Shown in pieces: positions 34,718-44,200 of a DNA stretch of 58,980 bases (within the stretch, counting starts at the first letter, position 1; the number at the start of each line of letters is the position of its first letter). The notes below the pieces were generated by a model that was not told the origin of the DNA, did not search any database, and worked only from the letters and a program-made list of their open reading frames with translations. Source of the stretch: a virus; the IMG/VR virus record IMGVR_UViG_3300020347_000005, positions 1 through 58,980 of that record; one strand, given 5' to 3'. Position numbers and translations under genes: made by a program.

Positions 34718-35932
34718 TTATTCGTCTAATTCAGAAGTATCAATTAAATCTTCAATTTCATCATCTGTTTCTTGTGAACTAAATTCAAAGTCCTTTTTGA
34801 TGAGTTCATCGAAACGGTCCTCTAAGGGTTGCATTACTCTTTCACTAAACAAATCTCTAGTATCAATTGCTTCACCTAAATGTTCAACAATATATTTTCT
34901 CGCTGTTTCTTTAGGTGCAAAATACATAACCTCTTCACTATCAGTAGGTGTAAATATTTTTACCTTTTCCTTTGCAGCTCCTGTAAGTTTATTGTATTCT
35001 TTTTCTGTTAGTAAGTTTCCTTTTGCAATACCTACATTATCCCATCCTAAATAATCTTGAACGCCCATATAACGATTAAATGGTCTATCAAAGAAAATAG
35101 GGAACTTGATTGTTTTTGGTTGAGCAAATCTATTCTTTCCAGTTTTAGCTGTTACAATAACACCCGTTTGTCTTTTCTCATCTTTCTTATCATCTTTAAG
35201 TTTTGCTTTAGATAGATACAAGGTGATACTTGGTGAATAAACAACTCCTCCTCCACCACCTTGAACAACCGGGTCTCCATAACCACCAATGTTTACCATT
35301 GTATGATTTGTAAATATCATTGGAATACCTAATGAATTCAAATCAGAAGTAATGATTCTAAAGAAAGAACGAATTTGTTTTGCTCTAGTCATATCTGCAG
35401 CACTGTTTCCTGTTCTTGCATCTTCGATTTCTTTTGATGATGCAACCATTCCTATTGAATCAAGAACTAATAAAAACTTAGGAATTTTTTGACCTTTCAA
35501 TTTTAATGCTGTCAAGTTCTTAATGAAAATAGCATACATCGTTTTTAACTTTTCGATTTCTGAAACAGGTTCATGTCTAAAGTTTTTCAAATCAATTCCA
35601 AAATTTATACAACTTTGAGGGTCAACTGCCCCTTCGGTATCGTAGTAAATTGGTGTGTATCCGGCTAATTGTGCATTCCTTACAGCATTAAGTGTTAAGA
35701 ATGTTTTACCAGACCCAGATTCTCCAACTAAAGAGGATTGTTTAGTACTTGGAAATCCTTTTTTAATAGAACCACTTAGGGCCGCATTTAAAATCCAATT
35801 ACCAGAATCAATCCAAACATTGTTTTTATAAATTTCAGATTGACCAAAATTACTACTACCAAAAGGATTAATTTCCCCAAGTTCTTTGAAAATATCATCA
35901 ACTGAACTATGTTTTTTACTTGTTTTTGCCAT
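34718..35932 (-). CDS. uvsX: RecA-like recombinase UvsX
   Basis: 404 residues (T4 UvsX has 391). Walker A GESGSGKT at 70-77, 'PIYYDTEGAVDP' after it, Walker B 'FLLVLDSIGM', and 'MIFTNHTMVNIGGYGDPVVQGGGGGVVYSPS' as the DNA-binding loop region. It catalyses strand exchange on gp32-coated ssDNA with UvsY. The acidic C-terminus (ETDDEIEDLIDTSELDE) is typical. Last gene of the polymerase operon, 13 bases after gp43B, and followed by a terminator. Confidence 0.95.
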   Translation of the reverse strand: MAKTSKKHSSVDDIFKELGEINPFGSSNFGQSEIYKNNVWIDSGNWILNAALSGSIKKGFPSTKQSSLVGESGSGKTFLTLNAVRNAQLAGYTPIYYDTEGAVDPQSCINFGIDLKNFRHEPVSEIEKLKTMYAIFIKNLTALKLKGQKIPKFLLVLDSIGMVASSKEIEDARTGNSAADMTRAKQIRSFFRIITSDLNSLGIPMIFTNHTMVNIGGYGDPVVQGGGGGVVYSPSITLYLSKAKLKDDKKDEKRQTGVIVTAKTGKNRFAQPKTIKFPIFFDRPFNRYMGVQDYLGWDNVGIAKGNLLTEKEYNKLTGAAKEKVKIFTPTDSEEVMYFAPKETARKYIVEHLGEAIDTRDLFSERVMQPLEDRFDELIKKDFEFSSQETDDEIEDLIDTSELDE

Positions 35933-35945
35933 ATTATAAATTATT

Positions 35946-37166
35946 TTAAAATAAACGTTTTTTAATTTTCAACGAACCTGACAATGCATTTATACCAGGC
36001 ATCGACTGAATAATATTGTTCAATGGATTAATAACTGTTTTTTCGAACATTAAATCAATATCAATTTCGGGTGCAAATTCTTTAGGATGCGCTCCTCTAT
36101 TGAAAGAAAATACGTTATATGCTTCTTTGTGTGCTTTTGCATAATACCATTTAACCTTATCTCCAGTTCTAAGTCTTTCGTACTTATTTTCAAAAGATGG
36201 ATTGTTGTTAATAAACATATTGTGAATTGCAGCACCTCTAACATGCGTACTACAACCACTTGCATAATTTAAACTTTCTTTATCGTCTAAAATATATTTT
36301 TCGTAATCACCTATTCCGGTTGTAATACAAATATCTTCTAAGTCAGCAATTGCAAATCTTTTTTTCAATTTCAATAATTCAATAGTAATATCTCTTTGTG
36401 TGAAATTTTTACCATTGTCAAATATCCATTGAACTAATTTAGACAATTCCGGTCTACAAAAAGGCGGTGTTGTTAAACGAATAATTTCAAGTCCTGTCGT
36501 TTTTGTATAAGTACCTGGTTCGTAGAACTTACCATCTTGCCAGACAATATCTTGTGTGTATTTTTTCTTTTTAACCCAAATACCAGATTTACTTATAGTT
36601 TCTAATTCAAAATCTAAATAATTTTCAGTGTTGTAAGATTGTGCATATTTATCAAATACCTTTTTTAGATAATTTTTTAACCTAAATTCGTTTATTGTTA
36701 ATATAAAATCAGCAGCAGAACCCGTCCAATTTATTTTTTCTGCAGCCTCTTCAAAGGTAACATAAGCCGAATCGGTATCCATATAAACAACAGTAGGTTT
36801 TACACAAGGAACTGGTTCTAAGTTTACATCAGGACATATATCTTTTAGTTTTTTCAAAAGAGCAATATCTTTGTGAAACATTTTATGAAAGTAAGTATCT
36901 AATGCTTTTTCAGAATATCTAATTGCATCTTGACCTTGCATAGTAATTGTTTCAGCAAGTGTTTTATTATAGAAATAAAAATACTTACTGGCCATCGCAC
37001 CGTATATAGAATTCAATACTAATTTATTGGATTGTTCTAGTGTTGAATATATATTTGCTTCATCTTGTAATTGAGATAGAACCGAATCGGTTTCAGATGG
37101 AGATAGAGAACTCCAATCGAAATTCTCTATCTCTTCTGTTGACATATTTTGAATAGTTGCTGTCAT
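35946..37166 (-). CDS. 43B: DNA polymerase C-terminal part (gp43B: fingers P helix, palm motif C, thumb)
   Basis: 406 residues. After an unrelated leader (1-45) it contains the family B motif B, 'SNKLVLNSIYGAMASKYFYF' (K48 to about 65), motif C YMDTDSAY at 128-135, and the thumb with KKKKYTQDIVWQDG. The N-terminal exonuclease and motif A are absent; they are encoded separately at 37980-39488. The break corresponds to the tip of the fingers. Neither fragment shows intein motifs. Both chains must associate to make an active enzyme. The start overlaps the clamp gene stop (TAATG), so clamp and gp43B are coupled. The C-terminus, SLKIKKRLF, may be a clamp-binding tail. Confidence 0.9.
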   Translation of the reverse strand: MTATIQNMSTEEIENFDWSSLSPSETDSVLSQLQDEANIYSTLEQSNKLVLNSIYGAMASKYFYFYNKTLAETITMQGQDAIRYSEKALDTYFHKMFHKDIALLKKLKDICPDVNLEPVPCVKPTVVYMDTDSAYVTFEEAAEKINWTGSAADFILTINEFRLKNYLKKVFDKYAQSYNTENYLDFELETISKSGIWVKKKKYTQDIVWQDGKFYEPGTYTKTTGLEIIRLTTPPFCRPELSKLVQWIFDNGKNFTQRDITIELLKLKKRFAIADLEDICITTGIGDYEKYILDDKESLNYASGCSTHVRGAAIHNMFINNNPSFENKYERLRTGDKVKWYYAKAHKEAYNVFSFNRGAHPKEFAPEIDIDLMFEKTVINPLNNIIQSMPGINALSGSLKIKKRLF

Positions 37167-37948
37167 TAAAGTTCAACTTCTTCATGTAACGTAATAACTA
37201 CTTCCATAGTTTTGTCAATTGTTTCAAAGATAATCTTATCTTCATCTAAGATTGGATAAACATTATATGAATTTGCATCAACAGCTCTGAATAATTTCTT
37301 ATCTAACTTATAAGATTTTTCTCCACCTTGATTAAGTCCTTCGAATTCTTCATCTATATCAATAGAATATGAACCTTCTGAACAAACCTTTACTTGACCG
37401 TTGACTTTAAATTCTAATTCATCACTTGAATCAAAATCCATAAATTTCTTAACTTGCAAGATTTCGTTTGCAGTCATTTTAAATTTACAGTCAGAAGATG
37501 ATGTATCTTTTACTTCTGCAATCTTTTCTTCTGGAACATTTGCAAATTCAAAAAGAGTTGGGTCTGCAGCATCTAATGTTAATGAAATTTTAGGACTGGA
37601 AACTTTCATAGTTTCACCAAAATATTCTCCATCTAATTCAGAATACACAATTTCAACTTTAATTTCACCACCACTTAGAAAACTAAATGCTTTCTTTACT
37701 TTGTTACCATCATAGAAACAAAGTTTAATTGGTGATGATAATCCATCTAAATTTGATTCACCACATAATTCTCCTATTTGCATTCTCATACTTTTGATAA
37801 GTGTTCCAGATGAATTATGTGCATCTGTTCTGATTCCTTCTTGGTCTATTTTGAAATAGATAGTTGAGGCTTCATCTAAAGGAATTAACGAATCTATAAA
37901 GTTATTGAACTTTACTAAATCTACGGTTTTTAATATTACTTTCTTCAT
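37166..37948 (-). CDS. 45: Sliding clamp (gp45-like)
   Basis: 260 residues (T4 gp45 has 228). Two-domain beta-rich pattern with 'VKFNNFIDSLIPLDEASTIYF', 'SMRMQIGELCG', 'FSFLSGGEIKVEIVY' and a second half with 'FKMTANEILQVKKFMDF' and 'YPILDEDKIIFETIDKTMEVVITL'. It lies between the two halves of the polymerase gene, 31 bases after gp43A and overlapping gp43B. As in T4 it would act as processivity factor and, with gp55, as activator of late transcription. Assigned from fold pattern and context. Confidence 0.72.
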   Translation of the reverse strand: MKKVILKTVDLVKFNNFIDSLIPLDEASTIYFKIDQEGIRTDAHNSSGTLIKSMRMQIGELCGESNLDGLSSPIKLCFYDGNKVKKAFSFLSGGEIKVEIVYSELDGEYFGETMKVSSPKISLTLDAADPTLFEFANVPEEKIAEVKDTSSSDCKFKMTANEILQVKKFMDFDSSDELEFKVNGQVKVCSEGSYSIDIDEEFEGLNQGGEKSYKLDKKLFRAVDANSYNVYPILDEDKIIFETIDKTMEVVITLHEEVEL

Positions 37949-37979
37949 GCTAAATGTATTTGTTTATAGTTAAATGTAA

Positions 37980-39488
37980 TTATTTACGGTTTTGTTTTAT
38001 TTCATGTGCTATTTTTGCACATAATTTTGAACGATATTGATTTTTCTTTCTATCGGTATACAATTCATCATATACTCCTTTCAATGTTGATTCTCCTTTT
38101 TTGAATACACAGCCAGATACTGAAATGATTTCATCGTTCTTAGGTCTTTCTATTTTAGAAGTTATTGGTTTGTATTTACTGTAATATTTTAGGTTATTTG
38201 TTTCCTTTCTATCAAAGTTTTCAAAACCTAATTCTAAGAAACGAGAAATTGATGGATACAGTGAACTAAAATCATAACAAGCTGTTAATTCATGCAGTCC
38301 AGCAATAGGTGATTTTACATAAGCTCCTTCGTACCATTCTTTTTCTCTTTGTGATATATCAATATTTGGTAAAACTTTTCCATTTTCTATATATGCCTTA
38401 GACATATATCCTTCGGTAACATTTACAGCAGAATCGGCCTTGTCTATTGGATTACAAGAACCATTTCCTTGTGCCAAGATTGCAGAAAACGGTTGTCTTC
38501 TTTCGTGAATCAATAGAACAAGAATAGTATCGACTGCGTTATAAAGACAATATGTATCATAATCTTTGTCGTACATCTCTTTTAATACAGCACCATTCAT
38601 TGCTGGATAATTTCCATACTTCAACTTTTTTACCTTTAATACTTGCGAAGAAATAAAATCTAAACTTTTAGATTCCTTTATTTTTATACTTCTATCGAAC
38701 GCATCAAAGTAATACATATAATCAATAACTGAAAAGTGGTGGGGAACTTTACCTACATCTTTTTTGTTGTTTAATTTGTTGGTAGGAGAAATAGATTTAT
38801 AATCAACTTTAAGGTTATCCATTCTTTTAGTCAAGAAAGGCCAATCAAATCCGTTGTTATTCATCCAATTTTGTCTGAATGTATTTATAAAGTTCCATCC
38901 TGTTATAACGTGAAATTTTGAACATATCTTTACAAAAGATTCTAAAAGTTTTACTTCATCCGGAATATGAATATATTTTAGTATTATTTTCAAATCAGTT
39001 ACTTTAGAAAAGTAATCGGATAAGAATTCGTTCATTTTCTTTTGCTTATCGTAATCAAAATTTTCTTTTTCTCCTAATATAACAACTTGAATTTTATTAT
39101 TGTCATCTTTCCAACAAACAGTTATTGCAGTTATTTTTTCTTTTGCTACGGTTACATCCGGGAATCCATCGTGAATATCTGTTTCAATATCGCAAAATAA
39201 AATCTTAGGCATATTGAATTCATACAATATCTTTTTATATTCGGGATGTGTATTAATCCATTCCCAAATACTTTTTTTATCAATTGTATCGTTATCTTTG
39301 TAAGAAATTCTTACTACTCTTTTATCATCCCAAGATTTATATTTGATGTCGGCATTAGGACCTTCATAATATCTCCATTTCCAGAAGTCTCTTTTTTTAA
39401 CAGACAAAATTTGTCTATTTCTATCAGAATCAATATAAGAAATTTTGACAGTATCCGAATATCTGTTTTGTTCTATGTCTAATATCAT
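37980..39488 (-). CDS. 43A: DNA polymerase N-terminal part (gp43A: exonuclease and palm motif A)
   Basis: 502 residues. Family B order: Exo I FCDIETD near residue 98, Exo II GWN...GFDWPFL near 200-220, Exo III YNAVDT near 318, then palm motif A DFSSLYPS at 406-413, and the first fingers helix with YTDRKKNQYRSK, ending at the stop 16 residues later. Exo II is unusual: 13 residues separate GWN from GFD, where T4 has two. Motifs B and C are on a separate gene (35946-37166). The stop is clean, with no sign of a recent frameshift, and the sliding clamp gene follows. Overlaps the small gene upstream by four bases. Confidence 0.92.
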   Translation of the reverse strand: MILDIEQNRYSDTVKISYIDSDRNRQILSVKKRDFWKWRYYEGPNADIKYKSWDDKRVVRISYKDNDTIDKKSIWEWINTHPEYKKILYEFNMPKILFCDIETDIHDGFPDVTVAKEKITAITVCWKDDNNKIQVVILGEKENFDYDKQKKMNEFLSDYFSKVTDLKIILKYIHIPDEVKLLESFVKICSKFHVITGWNFINTFRQNWMNNNGFDWPFLTKRMDNLKVDYKSISPTNKLNNKKDVGKVPHHFSVIDYMYYFDAFDRSIKIKESKSLDFISSQVLKVKKLKYGNYPAMNGAVLKEMYDKDYDTYCLYNAVDTILVLLIHERRQPFSAILAQGNGSCNPIDKADSAVNVTEGYMSKAYIENGKVLPNIDISQREKEWYEGAYVKSPIAGLHELTACYDFSSLYPSISRFLELGFENFDRKETNNLKYYSKYKPITSKIERPKNDEIISVSGCVFKKGESTLKGVYDELYTDRKKNQYRSKLCAKIAHEIKQNRK

Positions 39489-39736
39489 TTAGCATTTTCT
39501 TTTTCTTGTTCTTTAGTTTCGGTTTCGCTCAAAATACCGGCAGAATCACATAATGCAATTATAAATTCTACTGTTTCTTCGTGCAATTCGATAGTAACTT
39601 TTCCATTCTTTTTAAATCCTACTTTATTTTTTTGTGCATGTATCTCATTTTTAAGTGTTCCGAAAACATCAATAAACGAATTCACATCGTCATTGGTTAA
39701 TTGTAAATCTAAAATATTACTAATTCTTAGTTCCAT
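39485..39736 (-). CDS. Small hypothetical protein preceding polymerase
   Basis: 83 residues, not recognised. Predicted as a small alpha/beta protein (ELRISNILDLQLTNDDVNSF; KVTIELHEETVEFIIALCDSAG) with an acidic tail. Translationally coupled to gp43A through a four-base overlap, so it is probably the first gene of the replication operon gp43A-45-43B-uvsX. The upstream gap is shared with a divergent glycosyltransferase. Confidence 0.6.
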   Translation of the reverse strand: MELRISNILDLQLTNDDVNSFIDVFGTLKNEIHAQKNKVGFKKNGKVTIELHEETVEFIIALCDSAGILSETETKEQEKENAK

Positions 39737-39761
39737 AAAAAATATTTGCTTTTATATACTT

Positions 39762-39769
39762 ATTAAATA
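39762..39769 (+). promoter_or_regulatory. Candidate late promoter box before glycosyltransferase
   Basis: TATTAAATA on the plus strand, 36 bases before the ATG at 39806. Confidence 0.4.
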
Positions 39770-39805
39770 AGAAAGAGAGAAGATTTATTTTAAAGAATTT
39801 AAACA

Positions 39806-40633
39806 ATGTCAGAAAAACCTGCAAACCCAATTGATGTTGATGTCATCATAATATCTTGGGCAAAAAACAAAGAACTACTTCAGGAAACAAAAAAATGTTT
39901 ACAAACATTATTTGATAGTGAAGATTGCTCTTTAATACGTTTTAATGCAATTGTAGTTGAAAGTGATGCAGAAACATCTTTTGATGAATTTGAAACCAAA
40001 GGACACACTGTAAAAACAATACATTCAGATTTAGAATTCGGATATCACACTTACTTAAATTTAGGATTAGAACAAGGAACAGCTGAATGGACTTGTTTAT
40101 GTAATAATGATTTAGACTTTAAGAAAAATTGGGCATTGAAAATATTACAAGTTATTTTTAGTCAAAGAAAATTAGATAGTGAACAATGGAAATATGTTTC
40201 GGCATCTCCGGCCAACCCAAAAGAGCAATGGCATAAACAAAATTTAGATAAAATACAAGTTGGATATAGTGTTCGTAACCATGTTGCTGGTTGGTGTTTA
40301 TTTCAATCAAGAAATGTTTTTGAAAAGTTCGGTAAATTAGAAGAGCGAATAAAATTTTGGTTTTGTGATAATTGGTATTCTGTTGCTTGTCAATGGTACA
40401 AGATACCCCACATTTTTGTAGGAACTTCGATTGTAGAACATCATAGTAATACAGAGGGAACAACCACAAATCAAAGTGAAATGTCAAAAGAAGAAAAACA
40501 TAAATTAACATTTGGTGCTGGTGATGAATTCAGACAAATTGTTAGAGAACTAATGAATGATGAAACATGGGGTGTTATGGATGAAAAGCAACAAAAAGAA
40601 TTTGAACAAAAGACCGGTAAGAAATACTACTAA
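39806..40633 (+). CDS. Glycosyltransferase family 2
   Basis: 275 residues, a GT-A fold enzyme. N-terminal 'DVIIISWAKNKELLQETKKC' nucleotide-sugar strand, 'NAIVVESDAE', 'YLNLGLEQGTAEWTCLCNND' carrying the DxD-like metal site (CNNDLDF), and a later acceptor region with 'NHVAGWCLFQSRNVFEKFG' and FWFCDNW. The substrate is unknown. This is the second GT2 gene of the window and the only plus-strand gene in a long minus-strand tract, with its own promoter box and terminator, so it is an independent unit. Confidence 0.85.
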   Translation: MSEKPANPIDVDVIIISWAKNKELLQETKKCLQTLFDSEDCSLIRFNAIVVESDAETSFDEFETKGHTVKTIHSDLEFGYHTYLNLGLEQGTAEWTCLCNNDLDFKKNWALKILQVIFSQRKLDSEQWKYVSASPANPKEQWHKQNLDKIQVGYSVRNHVAGWCLFQSRNVFEKFGKLEERIKFWFCDNWYSVACQWYKIPHIFVGTSIVEHHSNTEGTTTNQSEMSKEEKHKLTFGAGDEFRQIVRELMNDETWGVMDEKQQKEFEQKTGKKYY

Positions 40634-40635
40634 CT

Positions 40636-40666
40636 AAAAAGGGAATCATTTCGATTCCCTTTTTTT
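40636..40666 (+). terminator. Terminator after glycosyltransferase
   Basis: Twelve-base arms (40636-40647 and 40653-40664) around ATTTC, T-run on the plus strand. Confidence 0.88.
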
Positions 40667-40757
40667 ATTTGATTATTATCACATCACCATTTTCTGTGAT
40701 TATATAAGTTCCGTTTGAAGAACTTATTAGATTTCCTTTCCAATGATTATATTGCAT
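40665..40757 (-). CDS. Possible 30-residue small protein
   Basis: An open frame from ATG at 40757 to TAA at 40665, product MQYNHWKGNLISSSNGTYII plus ten residues. It is beta-hairpin-like with a Y/I-rich C-terminus. It lies 11 bases downstream of a capsid-targeted gene in the same direction and could be its cotranscribed partner. Its length makes chance likely. Confidence 0.3.
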   Translation of the reverse strand: MQYNHWKGNLISSSNGTYIITENGDVIIIK

Positions 40758-40768
40758 ATCTAATTTTT

Positions 40769-41185
40769 TTATTTATAAACATATGTTTTTATTTTTCTAC
40801 CATAGTTAATTTCTAAACTTTTAATAGTTTCTTTAGACATATCAACAGTTTCTAAAAATTTCCAATTACCTATTCTTTTCGTAGTGTTATAATTAACAAA
40901 CATTTCTCTAGTTCCTTCTGGTTTTTTACTAAATTTGTTATTTGCCGAACCATAACCAAAAACTATTTTATATCCAAGAGGTTCTCCATCAATTTTTTTC
41001 ATTTCGTCATCGTCTTGCCAAACTTCTGCGTGCATATCTTCCCAATCAGTCCACACTTCTTGGATAGTTTCTTTTTTAAAAATACCAGATGCAAATTTTG
41101 AATTTTTTACATCTACTGTTCCAGAAAATAGTACATAGTTTCCTTCATATCTTATTTCGTTCAAAAATTCGTTTAATGATTTCAT
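40769..41185 (-). CDS. Putative internal head protein with capsid-targeting N-terminus (138 aa)
   Basis: Begins MKSLNEFLNE/IRYEG. Mature part of 128 residues is beta-rich (NYVLFSGTVDVKNSKFASGIF; YKIVFGYGSANNKF) with several tryptophans (TDWEDMHAEVW). Family not recognised. Follows the 1006-residue gene after 17 bases, and has its own late-type box 4 bases before the ATG. Confidence 0.72.
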   Translation of the reverse strand: MKSLNEFLNEIRYEGNYVLFSGTVDVKNSKFASGIFKKETIQEVWTDWEDMHAEVWQDDDEMKKIDGEPLGYKIVFGYGSANNKFSKKPEGTREMFVNYNTTKRIGNWKFLETVDMSKETIKSLEINYGRKIKTYVYK

Positions 41186-41189
41186 AACT

Positions 41190-41197
41190 TATTTAAT
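41190..41197 (-). promoter_or_regulatory. Late-type box 4 bases before capsid-targeted gene
   Basis: ATTAAATA on the minus strand in the 17-base gap between 41203 and 41185; short-spacing class. Confidence 0.45.
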
Positions 41198-41202
41198 TTT
41201 TA

Positions 41203-44200
41203 TTAGATATATAAATCTAATTCTTTTTCTAATTCTTCTTTTTTAACTTTAGGAAATTTTTCAATTGCCATTGCTAAGAATTCTTCGTACTTGTCCTGAC
41301 CATCTTCTTCAGAATCCATTTTTTGTAGTATAAATGTTGCAGCTGGTGATTTTTTCCCTTCATTTACATTTCCTTTAAAATAGTTACAATATTCTACATG
41401 ATTAACTTTCAAGAAACCTTCGACTAACTTTTCTATTGCGTAGTCATTCAATCCTTCCATCATTAAGAAAGGTTTTAAATGTCTTTTGATAAAATTACTT
41501 TCAAGTACATTGTCTTTGAATTCTTCAAAATCAAGTGGTGAATCCGTTTCGAAAATTTTTGCTACTGATTCAGTAATTTTAGATTCGTATTCAAATTCTT
41601 TGAATTTTTGTAGTTTACTTTCAGAGATTTTTGATAAGAAAGGAATAAATTCTTTTTCATCATTTTCCAATTCTAAAGTTCCGTTTCTAAACATCAAAAT
41701 CTTTTCGAAAATTTTATCATTAGATTTGTTTAAAGACTGGTTGTGATTTCTATATAAGTTTTCAAATACTTCAACGCCATTTTCACCATAGAACTTTTTA
41801 ATCAAATCATATAAATCTTCTTTCTTAGTATTGTTTTTTATGAAAACTTTTAATGGTTTTATTAATTTCAAGAAATTTTTTCTACTTATTTTTTTCTCTT
41901 CTCCTATGAATTCAGATTCTCCCATAAATTGGTCGTGATACGTAGTCAGTTCATATGTATTTCCATCAACCCCTCTATTATAAATAGAAATGTGTAAGTT
42001 TCCTATTGGTTTTACCGATTCTTTATCTTGATAAATAGTAATAGTTTTTCTTTGCGTTTTACCTTTTTTCGGTTTAAAGAATGCATCACCAAATGAAGCA
42101 AAAAATTCTTCTTGATTAAAAAAATATCCATTTTCTTCTATATAGTCAGTAATAGCGTTTAATGTTTGACCATATCCAGCCATATAAGTAGGATGGTCTT
42201 TTTTAAATTTTAATTTAGGTTTTCTTCCTTCGTTCATAGATTCTTGTAAATTTTTAGGTAAAGGAATTGATTGTTTGATTCGTTGTTTTCGATTGGTATT
42301 GTGATATACATCATCAGGTATTTCATATTCTATGTATATAACATCTTGAATATAATCCACCGCAATTCCTTTTATAGATTTTACTATTTCATCTATCTCT
42401 TTTTTATAATTCCAATATTTTTTTCTAAGATATTCTTCAACATAATCATAAATTTGAGGTGTTGCTTGTTGAATATCTTCTTTATCTAAGTACTTTTTAA
42501 TAGACTTAACTGCTTTTTTAAAGTTAAACTTTTCATTCAATTCAGATTCATTAACATTTTCTTGTAAATTTTTAGGTAAAGGGATTGATTCCTTCATTCT
42601 TTCTACAGCACCTTTATGATATACACTCATATCTGGACCATCATATTCTATATGTATAACATCTTGAATATAATCCACAGCAATTCCTTTTATTTCTACA
42701 TCATCATACAAAGTTGGCAACTTACCAGTAAAGTCATCATCATTATAATCTCTAGAATCAAATTTATCTTTAAGGTATTCTTCAACATAATCATAAATTT
42801 GAGGTGTTGCTTGTTCAATATTTTTTATTTTTAAATTCTTTTTAATGAACTTAAATGCTTTTTTAAAGTCAATCTTTTCATTCAATTCAGATTCGTTCAT
42901 ATTTATGGCATTTTGCATATTAATTGATAATCTGATAATATCAGCATAATCTTTATAAGTCAATCCGTAATATTCGTTATTTTCTTTAGTACCAATATCG
43001 AACATTTCTTTTGCTTGTTTTTCTATATTACCACTTTTGATTCTATATGTTGCCTTTCTTTTACCAGAATCCATAAATCTCATTTCTTCAGTATAATTTG
43101 GGTCTGTTTGCCAACCTGCTCCCGGGGTTACATCAATAGAAAAATGAACTTCATCGTCATTTTTGTAAACAGTCCAACCATGACCGGATTGATAAGTTTT
43201 ACCTTTTTTATATTTGATTGCTTCTTCTAAAGATAGTATATCTATATTGTGCATTTCGGCTTGTTCCTTGATAAAAGTTAATTGATTTTTATCTCTACCG
43301 TATTCTTTTTGTAATGATGAAATGTAATTTCTAAATATAGAACTCAAAGAATGCAACGCTGATTGTCTATTTTCTAATTTATCATCTGAACCGTTTTGTC
43401 CTTTAATTGCATTTATACCATCTACAAATCTATCATCCAAATCTTTAAGATATTCACTAAAGGTTTGTCTTTTTGACTTTTTTTCGTTTAATTCATAATC
43501 TAAAATAGATTCAACTATTAAAGCATCAGAAAATAAATCTTCACCGTAAGATTCCAATATGTCAGAAATTATATCTACATCTAAATTACAATCCATAACA
43601 ACAGATTCAATATCAACAGATTCAGCAAGCACTGCTGTATCTTCTAATTCATCTTTAAGTTGTTTGTAGTAAGGATGAATTTGTTTAGGTGTAAATTTTT
43701 TGAATTTCTTTTCATCACCATCTATGATTGCTTGTCTAACTTCTGTTCCTGAGGTTAGTCTTCCTTTTAATTCTTGAATTGCAAAATCAGGATGCGTAGT
43801 AATGTTTTTCATTCTTTTTGCCATCCCGGTATAAGTTTTTGCTCTATCTTCTCCGGCACCAATTAGAACTGGATTGTATCCTCTTCGTTGAGTTTCCATT
43901 ACAACAACAGGAATAAATGAACCGGTCATACTCCAAGCGTCTCTAACTAAATCTTGACCTTTTGCAATATCATCCATATAGTTGATAGTCAAATTATCAC
44001 TAAATTTAGAGTTTTTTCCACTTTTACTTCTTATGTAAATATAGACTGATGGCAATCCGTTAATTTTTTCCAATTCTTTGGCCATACCTAAATGTCCTAT
44101 TGTAAACGGTTGATATCTTCCGATAACAACATTAACCGGTTCTAAATGCGATTGGTCATTTTCAGATTCCATATCTTTTAGTTCAGTAATTATATCTTTC

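Noticed and set aside
35946-39488. Split intein joining the two polymerase parts
   Set aside because: No Cys/Ser splice junction, no intein blocks and no HN at the junction; gp43B begins with an ordinary 45-residue leader.
35946-39488. Recent frameshift or group I intron breaking the polymerase gene
   Set aside because: A complete clamp gene sits between the parts, both halves have clean ends, and each has its own coupled start.
40158-40511. Minus-strand frame opposite the second glycosyltransferase
   Set aside because: It lies entirely within a well supported gene on the other strand and has no recognisable domain.
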